DNA from: Prevotellaceae bacterium
GTDB taxonomy: Bacteria; Bacteroidota; Bacteroidia; Bacteroidales; UBA932
Assembly (NCBI GenBank): GCA_031257655.1
Contig: JAIROF010000126.1
Location: 1 to 19,047 of the forward strand
Length of the DNA: 19,047 nt
Direction: 5' to 3'
Shown here: piece after piece, positions 7,923-15,289 of the stretch
How positions within the stretch are numbered: the first letter of the stretch is position 1
Layout of the letters: each line of letters begins with the position of its first letter
Translations under genes and position numbers: made by a program
The notes under the pieces: model-generated
What the model was told of the DNA's origin: nothing
Seen by the model: only the letters and a program-made list of their open reading frames with translations
Database searches by the model: none

Positions 7923-7957
7923 AATTCGTAATTCCTAATTCGTAATTCGTAATTCGT
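7923..7957. repeat. Heptamer array (AATTCGT)5 in the hisA 3' end
   Basis: Five units, the second being AATTCCT. On the minus strand the consensus unit has no stop in any frame. The variant unit creates the TAG at 7935-7937 that ends hisA, so the residues after Tyr226 (Glu-Leu-Arg-Ile-Thr-Asn) are encoded by the array. Confidence 0.95.
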
Positions 7958-8633
7958 AAAACGCCTTGCCGACGATTACCGCCGGGACGCCGGCTTGCTG
8001 CAGCTCCTCCAGGTCGCTTTTGCCGCTTACGCCGCCGCTGGCGATGAGGTAGAGGGAGGGGAAGCGCTCAAGAATTTTGCCGTACAGGGCGATGTTGGCG
8101 CCTTGTAGCATGCCGTCCTTGCTGATGTCGGTGCAGATAACCTGCGTGACGCCCTTTTCGACGTAGCCGGCAATGAAGGGGAGCAGCTCCAGCGGCGTGC
8201 TTTCCTGCCAGCCGCACACCGCAATTTTTTCGTCCGTCACGTCGGCGCCAAGGATGATTTTGTCGCCGCCGTAGCAAGCTACCCAGCGCGTAAATTCGTC
8301 GGGGTTTTTTACGGCAATGCTGCCGCCCGTGACCATGGCGGCGCCGCACTCAAAGGCTATGCGCAGGTCGTTGGCCGCTTTCAGCCCACCGCCAAAGTCC
8401 ACCACCAGCTGCGTGCGCGTGGCTATCTGCTCCAGCGTCCGGTGGTTCACTATGTGCTGCGCCTTTGCCCCGTCCAAGTCCACCACGTGCAGGCGCGTGT
8501 AGCCTTTACCCTCAAATTGCTTAGCCACCTCCAGCGGATTTTCGCTGTACACCTTTTTTTGGGCGTAGTCGCCCTTGGTGAGCCTCACGCACTTGCCATC
8601 TATGATGTCGATAGCTGGAATTACTTGTATCAT
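7935..8633 (-). CDS. hisA: Phosphoribosylformimino-5-aminoimidazole carboxamide ribotide isomerase
   Basis: HisA catalyses the Amadori isomerisation of ProFAR to PRFAR, a middle step of histidine synthesis, in the cytoplasm. The (beta/alpha)8 barrel shows two-fold repeat features: Asp9 in IPAIDII and Asp131 in GADVTDE are the two catalytic acids. The phosphate-binding loops are FGGG at 80-83, TGGS at 102-105, TDISKDG at 168-174 and SGGVSG at 199-204. The product has 232 residues, slightly short for the family, because the C-terminal helix after VGKAFYE is replaced by residues read from a heptamer array. No other his gene is in the window, so it is separated from the usual operon. The 5' leader appears to be long and repeat-rich. 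Confidence 0.95.
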   Translation of the reverse strand: MIQVIPAIDIIDGKCVRLTKGDYAQKKVYSENPLEVAKQFEGKGYTRLHVVDLDGAKAQHIVNHRTLEQIATRTQLVVDFGGGLKAANDLRIAFECGAAMVTGGSIAVKNPDEFTRWVACYGGDKIILGADVTDEKIAVCGWQESTPLELLPFIAGYVEKGVTQVICTDISKDGMLQGANIALYGKILERFPSLYLIASGGVSGKSDLEELQQAGVPAVIVGKAFYELRITN

Positions 8634-8751
8634 GATACCAAAGGAATGTAGAAATTAGGAATTTTGTGCGGCAGGCGTTGCGGCCACCGGTGTTGCTGTG
8701 CTAAGGTTTTGCGGGCGTATCTGCGTAGCGCGCAGGAAGCGGAGGCTGCCG

Positions 8752-8807
8752 ACGCATGAGCGTCTGCGCATAAGCGTCTGCGCATAAGCGTCTGCGCATG
8801 AGCGTCC
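8752..8807. repeat. 14-bp tandem repeat in the hisA leader
   Basis: Four near-identical copies of GCGCATAAGCGTCT, with small changes in the first and last. A related run with the core AGGTATGCCCG follows (8810-8853), spaced 14, 14 and about 16 bp. Long minus-strand open frames across this stretch are an effect of the repeats. Confidence 0.92.
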
Positions 8808-8854
8808 GCGCAGGTATGCCCGTGCAGGTATGCCCGCAAAAAGGTATGCCCGCA

Positions 8855-8886
8855 CAAAGGTAAGCATAAAGTTTGTAACTTGAAAA
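8855..8886 (-). promoter_or_regulatory. Likely promoter of hisA
   Basis: On the minus strand TACCTTTG (8855-8862) matches the Bacteroidota -7 box TAnnTTTG. Twenty nucleotides upstream lies TTTT (8883-8886), one base off the -33 TTTG. A transcript starting near 8848 would carry a leader of about 215 nt made largely of the tandem repeats. The AGGTATGCC repeats look like degenerate copies of the -7 region. Confidence 0.4.
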
Positions 8887-9281
8887 GCGTACCGCTCGAA
8901 TTTTGGTGGCGTTGTATGCTGTGCCACCGATCGGATAATGTTGCTGATTGCCAATTGTTTTATTTTCCGGGGTGTGAGGTCGCAGCTTATACATATCGCT
9001 ATGCTACCGGGGTTGGTTTTTGTTGAAATTCGGTAGAAATGAGTCGCCCGTTAACATCCGTTGATGAAAAGTGAAGTGGGTAGCAATGAGGCAATTGTAG
9101 GTTGGCTATATGAAAGGTTGTTCGCACCATCAAAATTATGACGCCATCAAATTATCCACAGATTTACACAGATTTCAGATTTACGCAGATTTTTGGCGGC
9201 GTCGTAAATTGTAGGGTAGGGTAGGGTAGGGTAAAACAAGGATTATTGCTGATTATAAGCTATTTAAATTAATTGGGTCAT
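8887..9281. other. Non-coding stretch with a composite intergenic element
   Basis: No gene or RNA gene is supported between the hisA promoter and the ferredoxin fragment. From 9129 it holds blocks seen also at 3427-3645: an imperfect inverted pair (CAAAATTATGAC near 9136 and GTCGTAAATTG at 9201-9211), a CACAGATTT-like repeat between them, TAGGG repeats, and the block GCTGATTATAAGCTATTTAA. I see nothing recognisable in 8887-9128. Confidence 0.6.
9212..9231. repeat. Pentamer array (TAGGG)4
   Basis: Four exact copies, followed by TAAAAC, within the composite intergenic element. Confidence 0.93.
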
Positions 9282-9492
9282 CAAACATCCAGGCAGCTGA
9301 AGCAGCCCACGCAGCGGCTGTAGCCTATGGTGCGGCGCTTGCCGCTGATGCACGCCGTCTTGCACTTCATTTCGCACGCCCTGCAGCCGTTGCACTTGCT
9401 GTTGTCTATCCTGATTTTGAAGATGGAAAATTTGCTCAGGAACCCCAAGATGGTACCTACCGGGCAAATCGTGTTGCAGTACGTGCGCCCGT
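9282..9492 (-). pseudogene. Duplicated internal fragment of the NapH-like ferredoxin gene
   Basis: These 211 bp align without gaps to 13531-13741, with about 15 mismatches by hand count (roughly 93% identity), in the same orientation. Translated, the fragment keeps the YCNTICPVG motif, the CNGCRACEMKC cluster and the CVGCFSCLD motif, then ends at a TGA. It lacks the membrane N-terminus and the four downstream Fe-S clusters, so it cannot be a working copy. The frame stays open, and several changes are silent or conservative (Val to Ile, His to Asn). It may therefore be the remnant of a diverged paralog and not a fresh copy. Confidence 0.85.
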
Positions 9493-9525
9493 TTGAGTTT
9501 TTTTTGCAAAAAATAGCTTTTCTTT

Positions 9526-9573
9526 TTTGCGAAAATTCAATTCAATTCAATTCAATTCGATTTCTTACCTTTG
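9526..9573 (+). promoter_or_regulatory. Promoter with AATTC repeats between its boxes
   Basis: TACCTTTG (9566-9573) matches the -7 consensus TAnnTTTG, and TTTG (9526-9529) matches the -33 box. The spacer is 36 nt against the usual 19-21. Five exact copies of AATTC fill 9534-9558 of that spacer. Loss of three units would give 21 nt. The predicted start of transcription lies about 95 nt before the ATG of the exported protein at 9676. Confidence 0.5.
9534..9558. repeat. Pentamer array (AATTC)5 in a promoter spacer
   Basis: Five exact copies sit between the -33-like and -7-like boxes upstream of the T9SS-exported protein gene. Confidence 0.95.
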
Positions 9574-9675
9574 CATTTTATTACTCAAGGCGGTAAAGCG
9601 TGATTTCCACCTGCTTTCATTTATAAACAAACGCTCTACATGCTTATTATCAAATATTTAAAAACTGAATTAGAT

Positions 9676-11101
9676 ATGAAAAAAATTGTTTTAACCGCTA
9701 TGGTTTTCGCTTTTGTAGCGAATGTGTCGGCGCAGCTCAAGGTTGATGCAAATGGACAAGTGGGGATAGGAACAGCAAGTCCCCAATACAAGTTAGATGT
9801 TACCGGAAACTCCCGTTTTGCCGGAAATATTTATTTGGGAGGTTACACCAACTTTATTGGTATGCCCACCGATGTTTCCCTTTCATTCAAGGTGAACGGC
9901 ACTTTGGCCGGATATACGGGGTCGTCGGACGACTACAACGTATCTTTTGGATACAACGCGTTTTCCTCCAATATAATAGGAGACCTCAATACCGCTTTTG
10001 GATACGAAGCGCTTGTCAACAATTGGATGGGGGGGCAACACCGCGAATGGCGCTGGTGCTCTTATCCTCAATGAAACGGGCGACGGCAATACCGCTAATG
10101 GGTATATAACACTTATCCTCAATGAAACAGGCAGCTATAATACTGCTGTTGGCTATGAGGCAAATGTTTCTACCTACGATATAAGCAATGCTACAGCCAT
10201 TGGCGCCGAAGCATATGTTACCTCCAGTAATCAAGTAGTAATTGGCAACGAAAGCGTTACCAGCATTGGCGGCTATGCTCCATGGTCTAACTTTGCGGAC
10301 GAGCGGGCAAAGAAAAACATTCGGGCAGATGTACCGGGGCTTGACTTTATCAACCGCCTGCAACCGATTACCTACAACCTGGATTTGGATGCCATAGACG
10401 ACTTACGGCAAGTTAACAAAACAAGAAAACAAATCGAAGATAAGCTGCCTCAACGTATGAAAGACAAATACAAAAAGGCGCAAGATAAGGCGAAAGAGGC
10501 AGGCAAAAAAGCGAGAGAGGCTAAAGAAAAGCAGGTGCAGACCGGTTTTTTGGCGCAGGGCGTAGAGGAGGCCGCCAAAAGCATAGGCTACAATTTCAGC
10601 GGTGTGGATGTGGATGAAACCGGCGTTTACGGATTGCGGTATGCGGAATTCGTTGTTCCCTTGGTAAAAGCCGTGCAGGAGCTTGGCGAGCAAAACGACA
10701 AGCTACAAGCGCAGGTAAATGAATTGACCGAGCTGGTTTACGCCTTGCAGGGAAAGGATGCCGACCCAAGCGCAAGTTTGCTGAAAAGCAAAAGCTTCGG
10801 CGAATCCGGAACCGGATTGCAGGAGTTGGCAAACAATGGCGCTTCCCTGCAACAAAACATTCCCAACCCCTTCTCGCAGTCAACCGTCATCCGCTATACC
10901 CTGCCGCAAACCTGTACTTCGGCGCAGCTTGTAGTAACCGCTACTTCAGGGCAAGCTGTCCGGCAAATACCGCTTTCCTGCTCCGGCGGAGCAGGAAGCG
11001 TAGCGATAGAAGGAGGCGCCTTGTCGGCAGGCAGCTACTTCTATTCCCTCTACGTGGACAACAAGTTGGTTGATACAAAACAGATGATTTTAACGAAATA
11101 A
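9676..11101 (+). CDS. T9SS-exported tail-fibre-like protein with S74 domain, frameshifted at G7
   Basis: The ATG at 9676 gives a signal peptide ending in VSAQ. The next part is a coiled, tail-fibre-like opening (VGIGTASPQYKLDVTG) and head-type repeats of the NTAFGYEAL kind, as in YadA-like adhesins. An S74 intramolecular chaperone domain follows (about 10300-10740: DERAKKNI, FINRLQPITYNLD, GFLAQGVEEA, YGLRYAEFVVPLVKAVQEL), including a Lys/Ala-rich helix insertion. The last 80 residues are a T9SS type A sorting domain (NIPNPFSQSTVIRYTLP to the end). The reading frame shifts at a G7 tract (10029-10035). Upstream the frame ends at 10074; downstream it runs to 11101. Removing one G joins them into 474 residues with an unbroken NTA repeat. 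The surface location and S74 call are strong; the binding target is unknown. The protease gene follows by 9-21 bp. Confidence 0.85.
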
Positions 11102-11122
11102 GGCATATAAATGTGTAAAATT

Positions 11123-12742
11123 ATGAAAAACATACAATTAATAATATGTGCTTGTTTTGTTTTAACAGGATTAAAGTTACAAGCGCAAATCAGCACGGAA
11201 GAGTTGCCTGTAAGTTTTGCTTTCAAAGAGGATATTATGCACTTCGATAGCACGACAGCCAAGTCGTTACCCGTCTTAGATATGAGATTGATACAGCAGG
11301 AAGACGAGAAGAGAGAGGCAAGGGGTGCTCCAACCCGATTTGGTTATCGTCATTCAGTAGATTTTAATTTAGATAATTCAGGGCGATGGATTAGCTTATC
11401 GAATGGAGACCGGATATGGAAGTTGGATATTTATTGCCCGGAAGCTTTATCTATCAACATATTGTATAATAAATTCTGGCTTCCTGAAGGTGCAAAGTTT
11501 TTTATATACAGTAGTGATAAGAAACAGAGTATAGGTGCTTTTACTTCGATAAATAACAAAGGGGATAAAAAAGAGCCGAAAGGATTTGCTACGGGATTAA
11601 TTTATAGCGATAAAATTACTTTAGAGTATTATGTGCCAAAAGGTGTCGTAGAAGTTGGTATCATCTCCATTGCTTACGTTGTACATGGGTACAGGCATAT
11701 TTATGCACCGGGTCCAGCAAAGAATAATAATAGCCCTTCGGGAAATTGTCAGGTCAATGTTAATTGTAGTGAAGGGCAAAGCTGGCAAAATGAAAAAAAT
11801 GCAGTTGCTTTAATTTTAGTAAATGGATATGCTCATTGCTCCGCTTCTTTGTTAAATACGACGGCAAATGATGCTAGCCCTTTATTGTTAACAGCAGACC
11901 ATTGCTTAGACTGTCTTTATGATGCGTTGGGAGATTCTATTTTGAATCACTACTCTTTTTACTGGAATTACGAATCACCGGAATGTACGACAACGACTTA
12001 TCCAACACCAAAATCCACATCCGGAGCTGTTGTTGTCGCCAACAATGGAGAAACAGATTTTGCATTACTTCGTTTGACAGAAGACCCCAAGGATAAGTCG
12101 GGTGTTACTCTTTATTATTAGGGTTGGGACAGATCCGGCAGTTCCGGTACAGGAGGAGTAGGAATACATCACCCGTCGGGCGATGTGAAAAAAATAGCAA
12201 CTCACAATATTAGTCCGGCAAATTCTAATTGTATGAATGTTATTGAGTGTGGTGTGAGCTATTTACCTAATAGTAATTTTTGGAAAATCAATTGGATGGC
12301 AACAACTCATGGACACTCGGTTATGGAAGGAGGCTCTTCTGGTTCCCCTCTACTTAATAATAATCATCGCGTTATTGGACAATTATATGGAGCTGGAGAT
12401 GCTAGTGTTTGCCCTAATACAAATTGCTCTAATCCATCCGAAGATATTGCAAATTACGGCAAATTCAGCGTGTCATGGAATAATAGTAATCCCAAACGAC
12501 GGTTAAAAGACAAGCTAGACCCCAATAATACTGGGGTAATCGTCTTGGATGGTTTGTGTGCTAACGCTAACTTTACCAACCAAACCGTAACCGCCAACAC
12601 CACCGTTACCAGCTGCGGCGACATCAACGTCCAAAACGTTACCGTTATCAATGGCGCCAAGCTCACGCTCGACGCCGCAGGCGAGGTTGATATTATCAGT
12701 GATTTTGAAGTAGAGCTGGGCTCGGAATTTGAAATTAAATGA
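11123..12742 (+). pseudogene. Lysyl-endopeptidase-like serine protease, interrupted by in-frame TAG
   Basis: The frame runs from ATG 11123 (signal peptide ending LQAQ; an ATG at 11111 is also in frame) to TGA 12742, broken once by TAG at 12119-12121. With that codon read through it has 539 residues. The trypsin-fold triad is complete: His in LLTADHC (about 260), Asp in ETDFALLRL (about 312) and Ser in GGSSGSP (codon near 12338). The phrase GWDRSG...GVGIHHPSGDVKKI, typical of the lysyl endopeptidase group, begins right after the stop. So the stop separates the His and Asp from the Ser, and the 336-codon upstream product would be inactive. A C-terminal module of about 55 residues (FTNQTVTAN...VQNVTVINGAKLTLDA...FEVELGSEFEIK) is of a kind found on T9SS-secreted proteins. 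The protease part is AT-rich; the C-terminal module is GC-richer. Probably exported with the upstream gene. Confidence 0.8.
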
Positions 12743-12785
12743 AAAAAAGAGGGCGTGAATTTATGCGCTCCCGTGCAGCCTATCC

Positions 12786-14315
12786 TCAAAAGCCAAAGCT
12801 GTTGATTTCTTTATCCTCCTTTTCCTGCTCCTCAAATGGCTTTGCCTTGCCCTGCACCGCGAGCCCCTCGACGTGAATGGCGCGAAGCGGGCGGGCCGGG
12901 CAAATGAACTCGCACCCGCCGCAGCCTATGCAGATTTCGACGTTGAGGTGCGGAATGGTAAGCCCGTCCTTGTAGGGAATCATGGTCACCGCCTGCGTTG
13001 GGCAGTGCTCCGAGCACGCGCCGCAGCTCGTTTCCTCGACCTGCACTACGCAAATATCCCGCGTAAATACAACGCGCCCGCCCTGATTCAGGTGCTTCTC
13101 CTCCTTCGTGAGCCGCTTTATGGCGCCGGTGGGGCACACCTCCGAGCAGATGGTGCAGTCGAAGTTGCAAAATCCCTTTTCAAAGTACATCACCGGCTGC
13201 ATCATGCCGGCAAGCCCGTACTCCATAAAGGCCGGCTTGAGCGCCCGCGACGGGCACTTGCTGATGCACAGGTGGCACGAGGTGCAGCGCTTCAGCATGT
13301 TTTCCGTGCTTACCGAGCCCGGCGGCGAAATGGGGTGCTGCCGGACGTATTTACGGGTTCCCGTCAGGCTGGCTGCGCCATCTTTGGCTGCCGCCACCGG
13401 CGCGGCGACCGCTGTGGCAACGCCGGCCTTCAGGAAGCGTCGCTTCCCCTCATCTACGGGGCGCTGTGCAGGGGATGCGTCGGCGCTTTTGCGGGTAAGC
13501 GCAGGGGAAAAGCTAATGGCATTTTTGTGGCAAATGTCCAAGCAGCTGAAGCAACCCACGCAGCGGCTGTGGTCTACGGTGTGCCGCTTGCCGCTGATGC
13601 ACGCCGCCTTGCACTTCATTTCGCACGCCCTGCAGCCGTTGCACTTGCTGTGGTCTATCCTGATTTTGAAGACAGAAAACTTGCTCAGGAACCCCAAGAT
13701 GGTACCTACCGGGCAAATCGTGTTGCAGTACGCGCGCCCGTGCCTCCACGCAAGGTAGCCTATGGCCGCCATCGTCAGCAGCGCCACCGTAAAGGCGGTT
13801 GCGCTCGCTATGAAGACGTTCGTTTTGTAGAACGCATAGCTGCCAAACGTCGTAAAGATTGCCTCCAGCGCATTGTTGCCCGCCATGTAAACCGGGCGAA
13901 AAACGTTGGCGGCCACCCGCCCGTAGGCGCTGTACGGGTCGATGAAGCCCAGCAGAAGCGGAAATTTCAGGAAAATAACCCCCGCCGCCGCCAGCATGGT
14001 GATGCGCAAAATATTTTTGGGCTTGCTAAACCTGTAGCGCTTTTTGGGGAAGACCCGTTTTGAGAGCCACGCTACGACGTCCTGAAAGACGCCCATCGGG
14101 CAGATGGAGGAGCAGTACACCCGCCCCAGCAGCAGCGTTAAGGCCGCCAGCGCGATCAGCACGGCCGCAGAAAGGGAGAGCATGGCCGGTATCAGCTGCA
14201 TTTTGGTCAGCAGCTTGGCGGTATCGCCGGGCATTAAGCCCGCAAAATCAATGAAGAAGAAGGTTATCAGCGAAAATAGCGCAATGGATATGGCGGTTCT
14301 TATTTTTTTTAACAT
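12786..14315 (-). CDS. NapH-NapG-like membrane polyferredoxin fusion
   Basis: The 509-residue protein looks like two electron-transfer proteins in one chain. The first half resembles NapH: about four membrane segments (near 8-25, 45-64, 102-122 and 168-190), two cysteine motifs CSSICP (68-73) and CNTICP (197-202), and two [4Fe-4S] motifs at 225-235 and 252-262. Next comes a twin-arginine segment, KRRFLKAG at 291-298 followed by a small hydrophobic run, like the Tat signal of NapG. The second half has four more Fe-S motifs (344-354, 383-394, 431-438, 462-472). NapGH passes electrons from quinol to periplasmic NapC or NapB; no nap genes are near. It is the last gene of a five-gene operon, 11 bp after the DUF362 gene. 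A 211-bp piece of it is duplicated at 9282-9492. The electron acceptor is unknown. Confidence 0.88.
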   Translation of the reverse strand: MLKKIRTAISIALFSLITFFFIDFAGLMPGDTAKLLTKMQLIPAMLSLSAAVLIALAALTLLLGRVYCSSICPMGVFQDVVAWLSKRVFPKKRYRFSKPKNILRITMLAAAGVIFLKFPLLLGFIDPYSAYGRVAANVFRPVYMAGNNALEAIFTTFGSYAFYKTNVFIASATAFTVALLTMAAIGYLAWRHGRAYCNTICPVGTILGFLSKFSVFKIRIDHSKCNGCRACEMKCKAACISGKRHTVDHSRCVGCFSCLDICHKNAISFSPALTRKSADASPAQRPVDEGKRRFLKAGVATAVAAPVAAAKDGAASLTGTRKYVRQHPISPPGSVSTENMLKRCTSCHLCISKCPSRALKPAFMEYGLAGMMQPVMYFEKGFCNFDCTICSEVCPTGAIKRLTKEEKHLNQGGRVVFTRDICVVQVEETSCGACSEHCPTQAVTMIPYKDGLTIPHLNVEICIGCGGCEFICPARPLRAIHVEGLAVQGKAKPFEEQEKEDKEINSFGF

Positions 14316-14326
14316 GCGATGCTCTG

Positions 14327-15256
14327 CTATCCTAATTTTATTCGTTTGATGTTCAGCTTATCCAAGTTCATCGTTCCGAGGCCAAGCGTTTGGCCGTTGG
14401 CGAGGTGCCCCACGCTTTCGAGGGGCATATCCCGGATTTGTCCGAAGAATTTTGCGGCGGCGGTATCCACCGCCACAATATCCTGAGAGATAAAGAGGCT
14501 CTTGGTCTTCACCACGTCGGCGGGGGAGCGTCCTTGCGGCCCGTTGGATTTCATGGTGCGGTAGGCGTCCACGATGTTCAGCACGGGGCGCTTCTCCAGG
14601 GTGCAAATGTCGGCTATGCACTGCTGAAGGTCAACGCGGTGGAATATGCGCCTGTCCCAAACGACGCCCATGTAGTTTTTCATGGAAATCGACAGGTTGG
14701 CGCCCCCGTGGTGCTTGAGCACCGGCACGTTGATCCAGGCGTCGCAGTCAAGTATGGCCTCGTGGATTTTTGATGTTTTCAGCTTTTTGCCGTCCGGCAG
14801 CCGGACTTCTCTGTAGTAGGATTCTTCGTGCGCCGGCGCCATTTTTGCGCCGGCCGCTTTAGCCGCCGCCTCGATGCCGCTGTTTTTGTAGCATTTGATC
14901 CAGTCGTCGCAGGTGTGGTCGAATACGGTGACCTCCTTTGCTCCCGCCTGAAAGCACTGGCGCACAATTTCGCCAATCAGCTTCGGGTTGGTGTTGCCCG
15001 CCAGCTCCGGCGACTTGTCCCAGCCGATGTTGGGCTTTACCGTCACCTTCCAGCCTGCTTTGATAAAGCGCGCCATGCCTCCCAGCTCCTCAATGGCCTG
15101 CCTGAACATTTCCTCCGGCTCGCCGCCCATCACGGCAACCATGTCCACCGGCTTACCGCCCTGCGCCTGCGCCATCAGCTCCATGCCGCCCTTAGACTTT
15201 AACGTGATGATTGCTCCCGTTAGGGCGATTGTTCGTAAAAATTCTTTTCTGTCCAT
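14327..15256 (-). CDS. DUF362 domain protein, probably exported
   Basis: This is a 309-residue DUF362 family protein. Family phrases are visible: VTVKPNIGW at about 70, the AGAKEVTVFDHT strand, DAWINVPVLKHHGGANLSISMKNYMGVVWDR in the middle, and DIVAVDTAAAKFFG near the end. The function of DUF362 is not established; members often occur with ferredoxins or carry Fe-S motifs. This one has no Fe-S cluster motif of its own. The N-terminus (DRKEFLRT, then a hydrophobic run and an AQA site) resembles a Tat or Sec signal, so it may work in the periplasm. It lies 33 bp after the TonB receptor gene and 11 bp before the polyferredoxin gene, so it probably works with both. Confidence 0.85.
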   Translation of the reverse strand: MDRKEFLRTIALTGAIITLKSKGGMELMAQAQGGKPVDMVAVMGGEPEEMFRQAIEELGGMARFIKAGWKVTVKPNIGWDKSPELAGNTNPKLIGEIVRQCFQAGAKEVTVFDHTCDDWIKCYKNSGIEAAAKAAGAKMAPAHEESYYREVRLPDGKKLKTSKIHEAILDCDAWINVPVLKHHGGANLSISMKNYMGVVWDRRIFHRVDLQQCIADICTLEKRPVLNIVDAYRTMKSNGPQGRSPADVVKTKSLFISQDIVAVDTAAAKFFGQIRDMPLESVGHLANGQTLGLGTMNLDKLNIKRIKLG

Positions 15257-15289
15257 AAGTACGCTATTTTAGAGGGTTGAAATAATGGT

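Noticed and set aside
8630..8994. Three overlapping minus-strand frames of 75-99 codons upstream of hisA
   Set aside because: They are read through the 14-bp tandem repeats and give repeated Arg/Ala/Cys peptides with no domain; the length comes from the repeats.
12119..12121. Genome-wide TAG recoding
   Set aside because: lgt, hisA and the rhamnosidase all end at TAG at sensible positions, so TAG works as a stop here.
12743..12785. Rho-independent terminator between the converging protease and polyferredoxin genes
   Set aside because: A GGGCG...CGCTCC pairing is imperfect and no T run follows on either strand.
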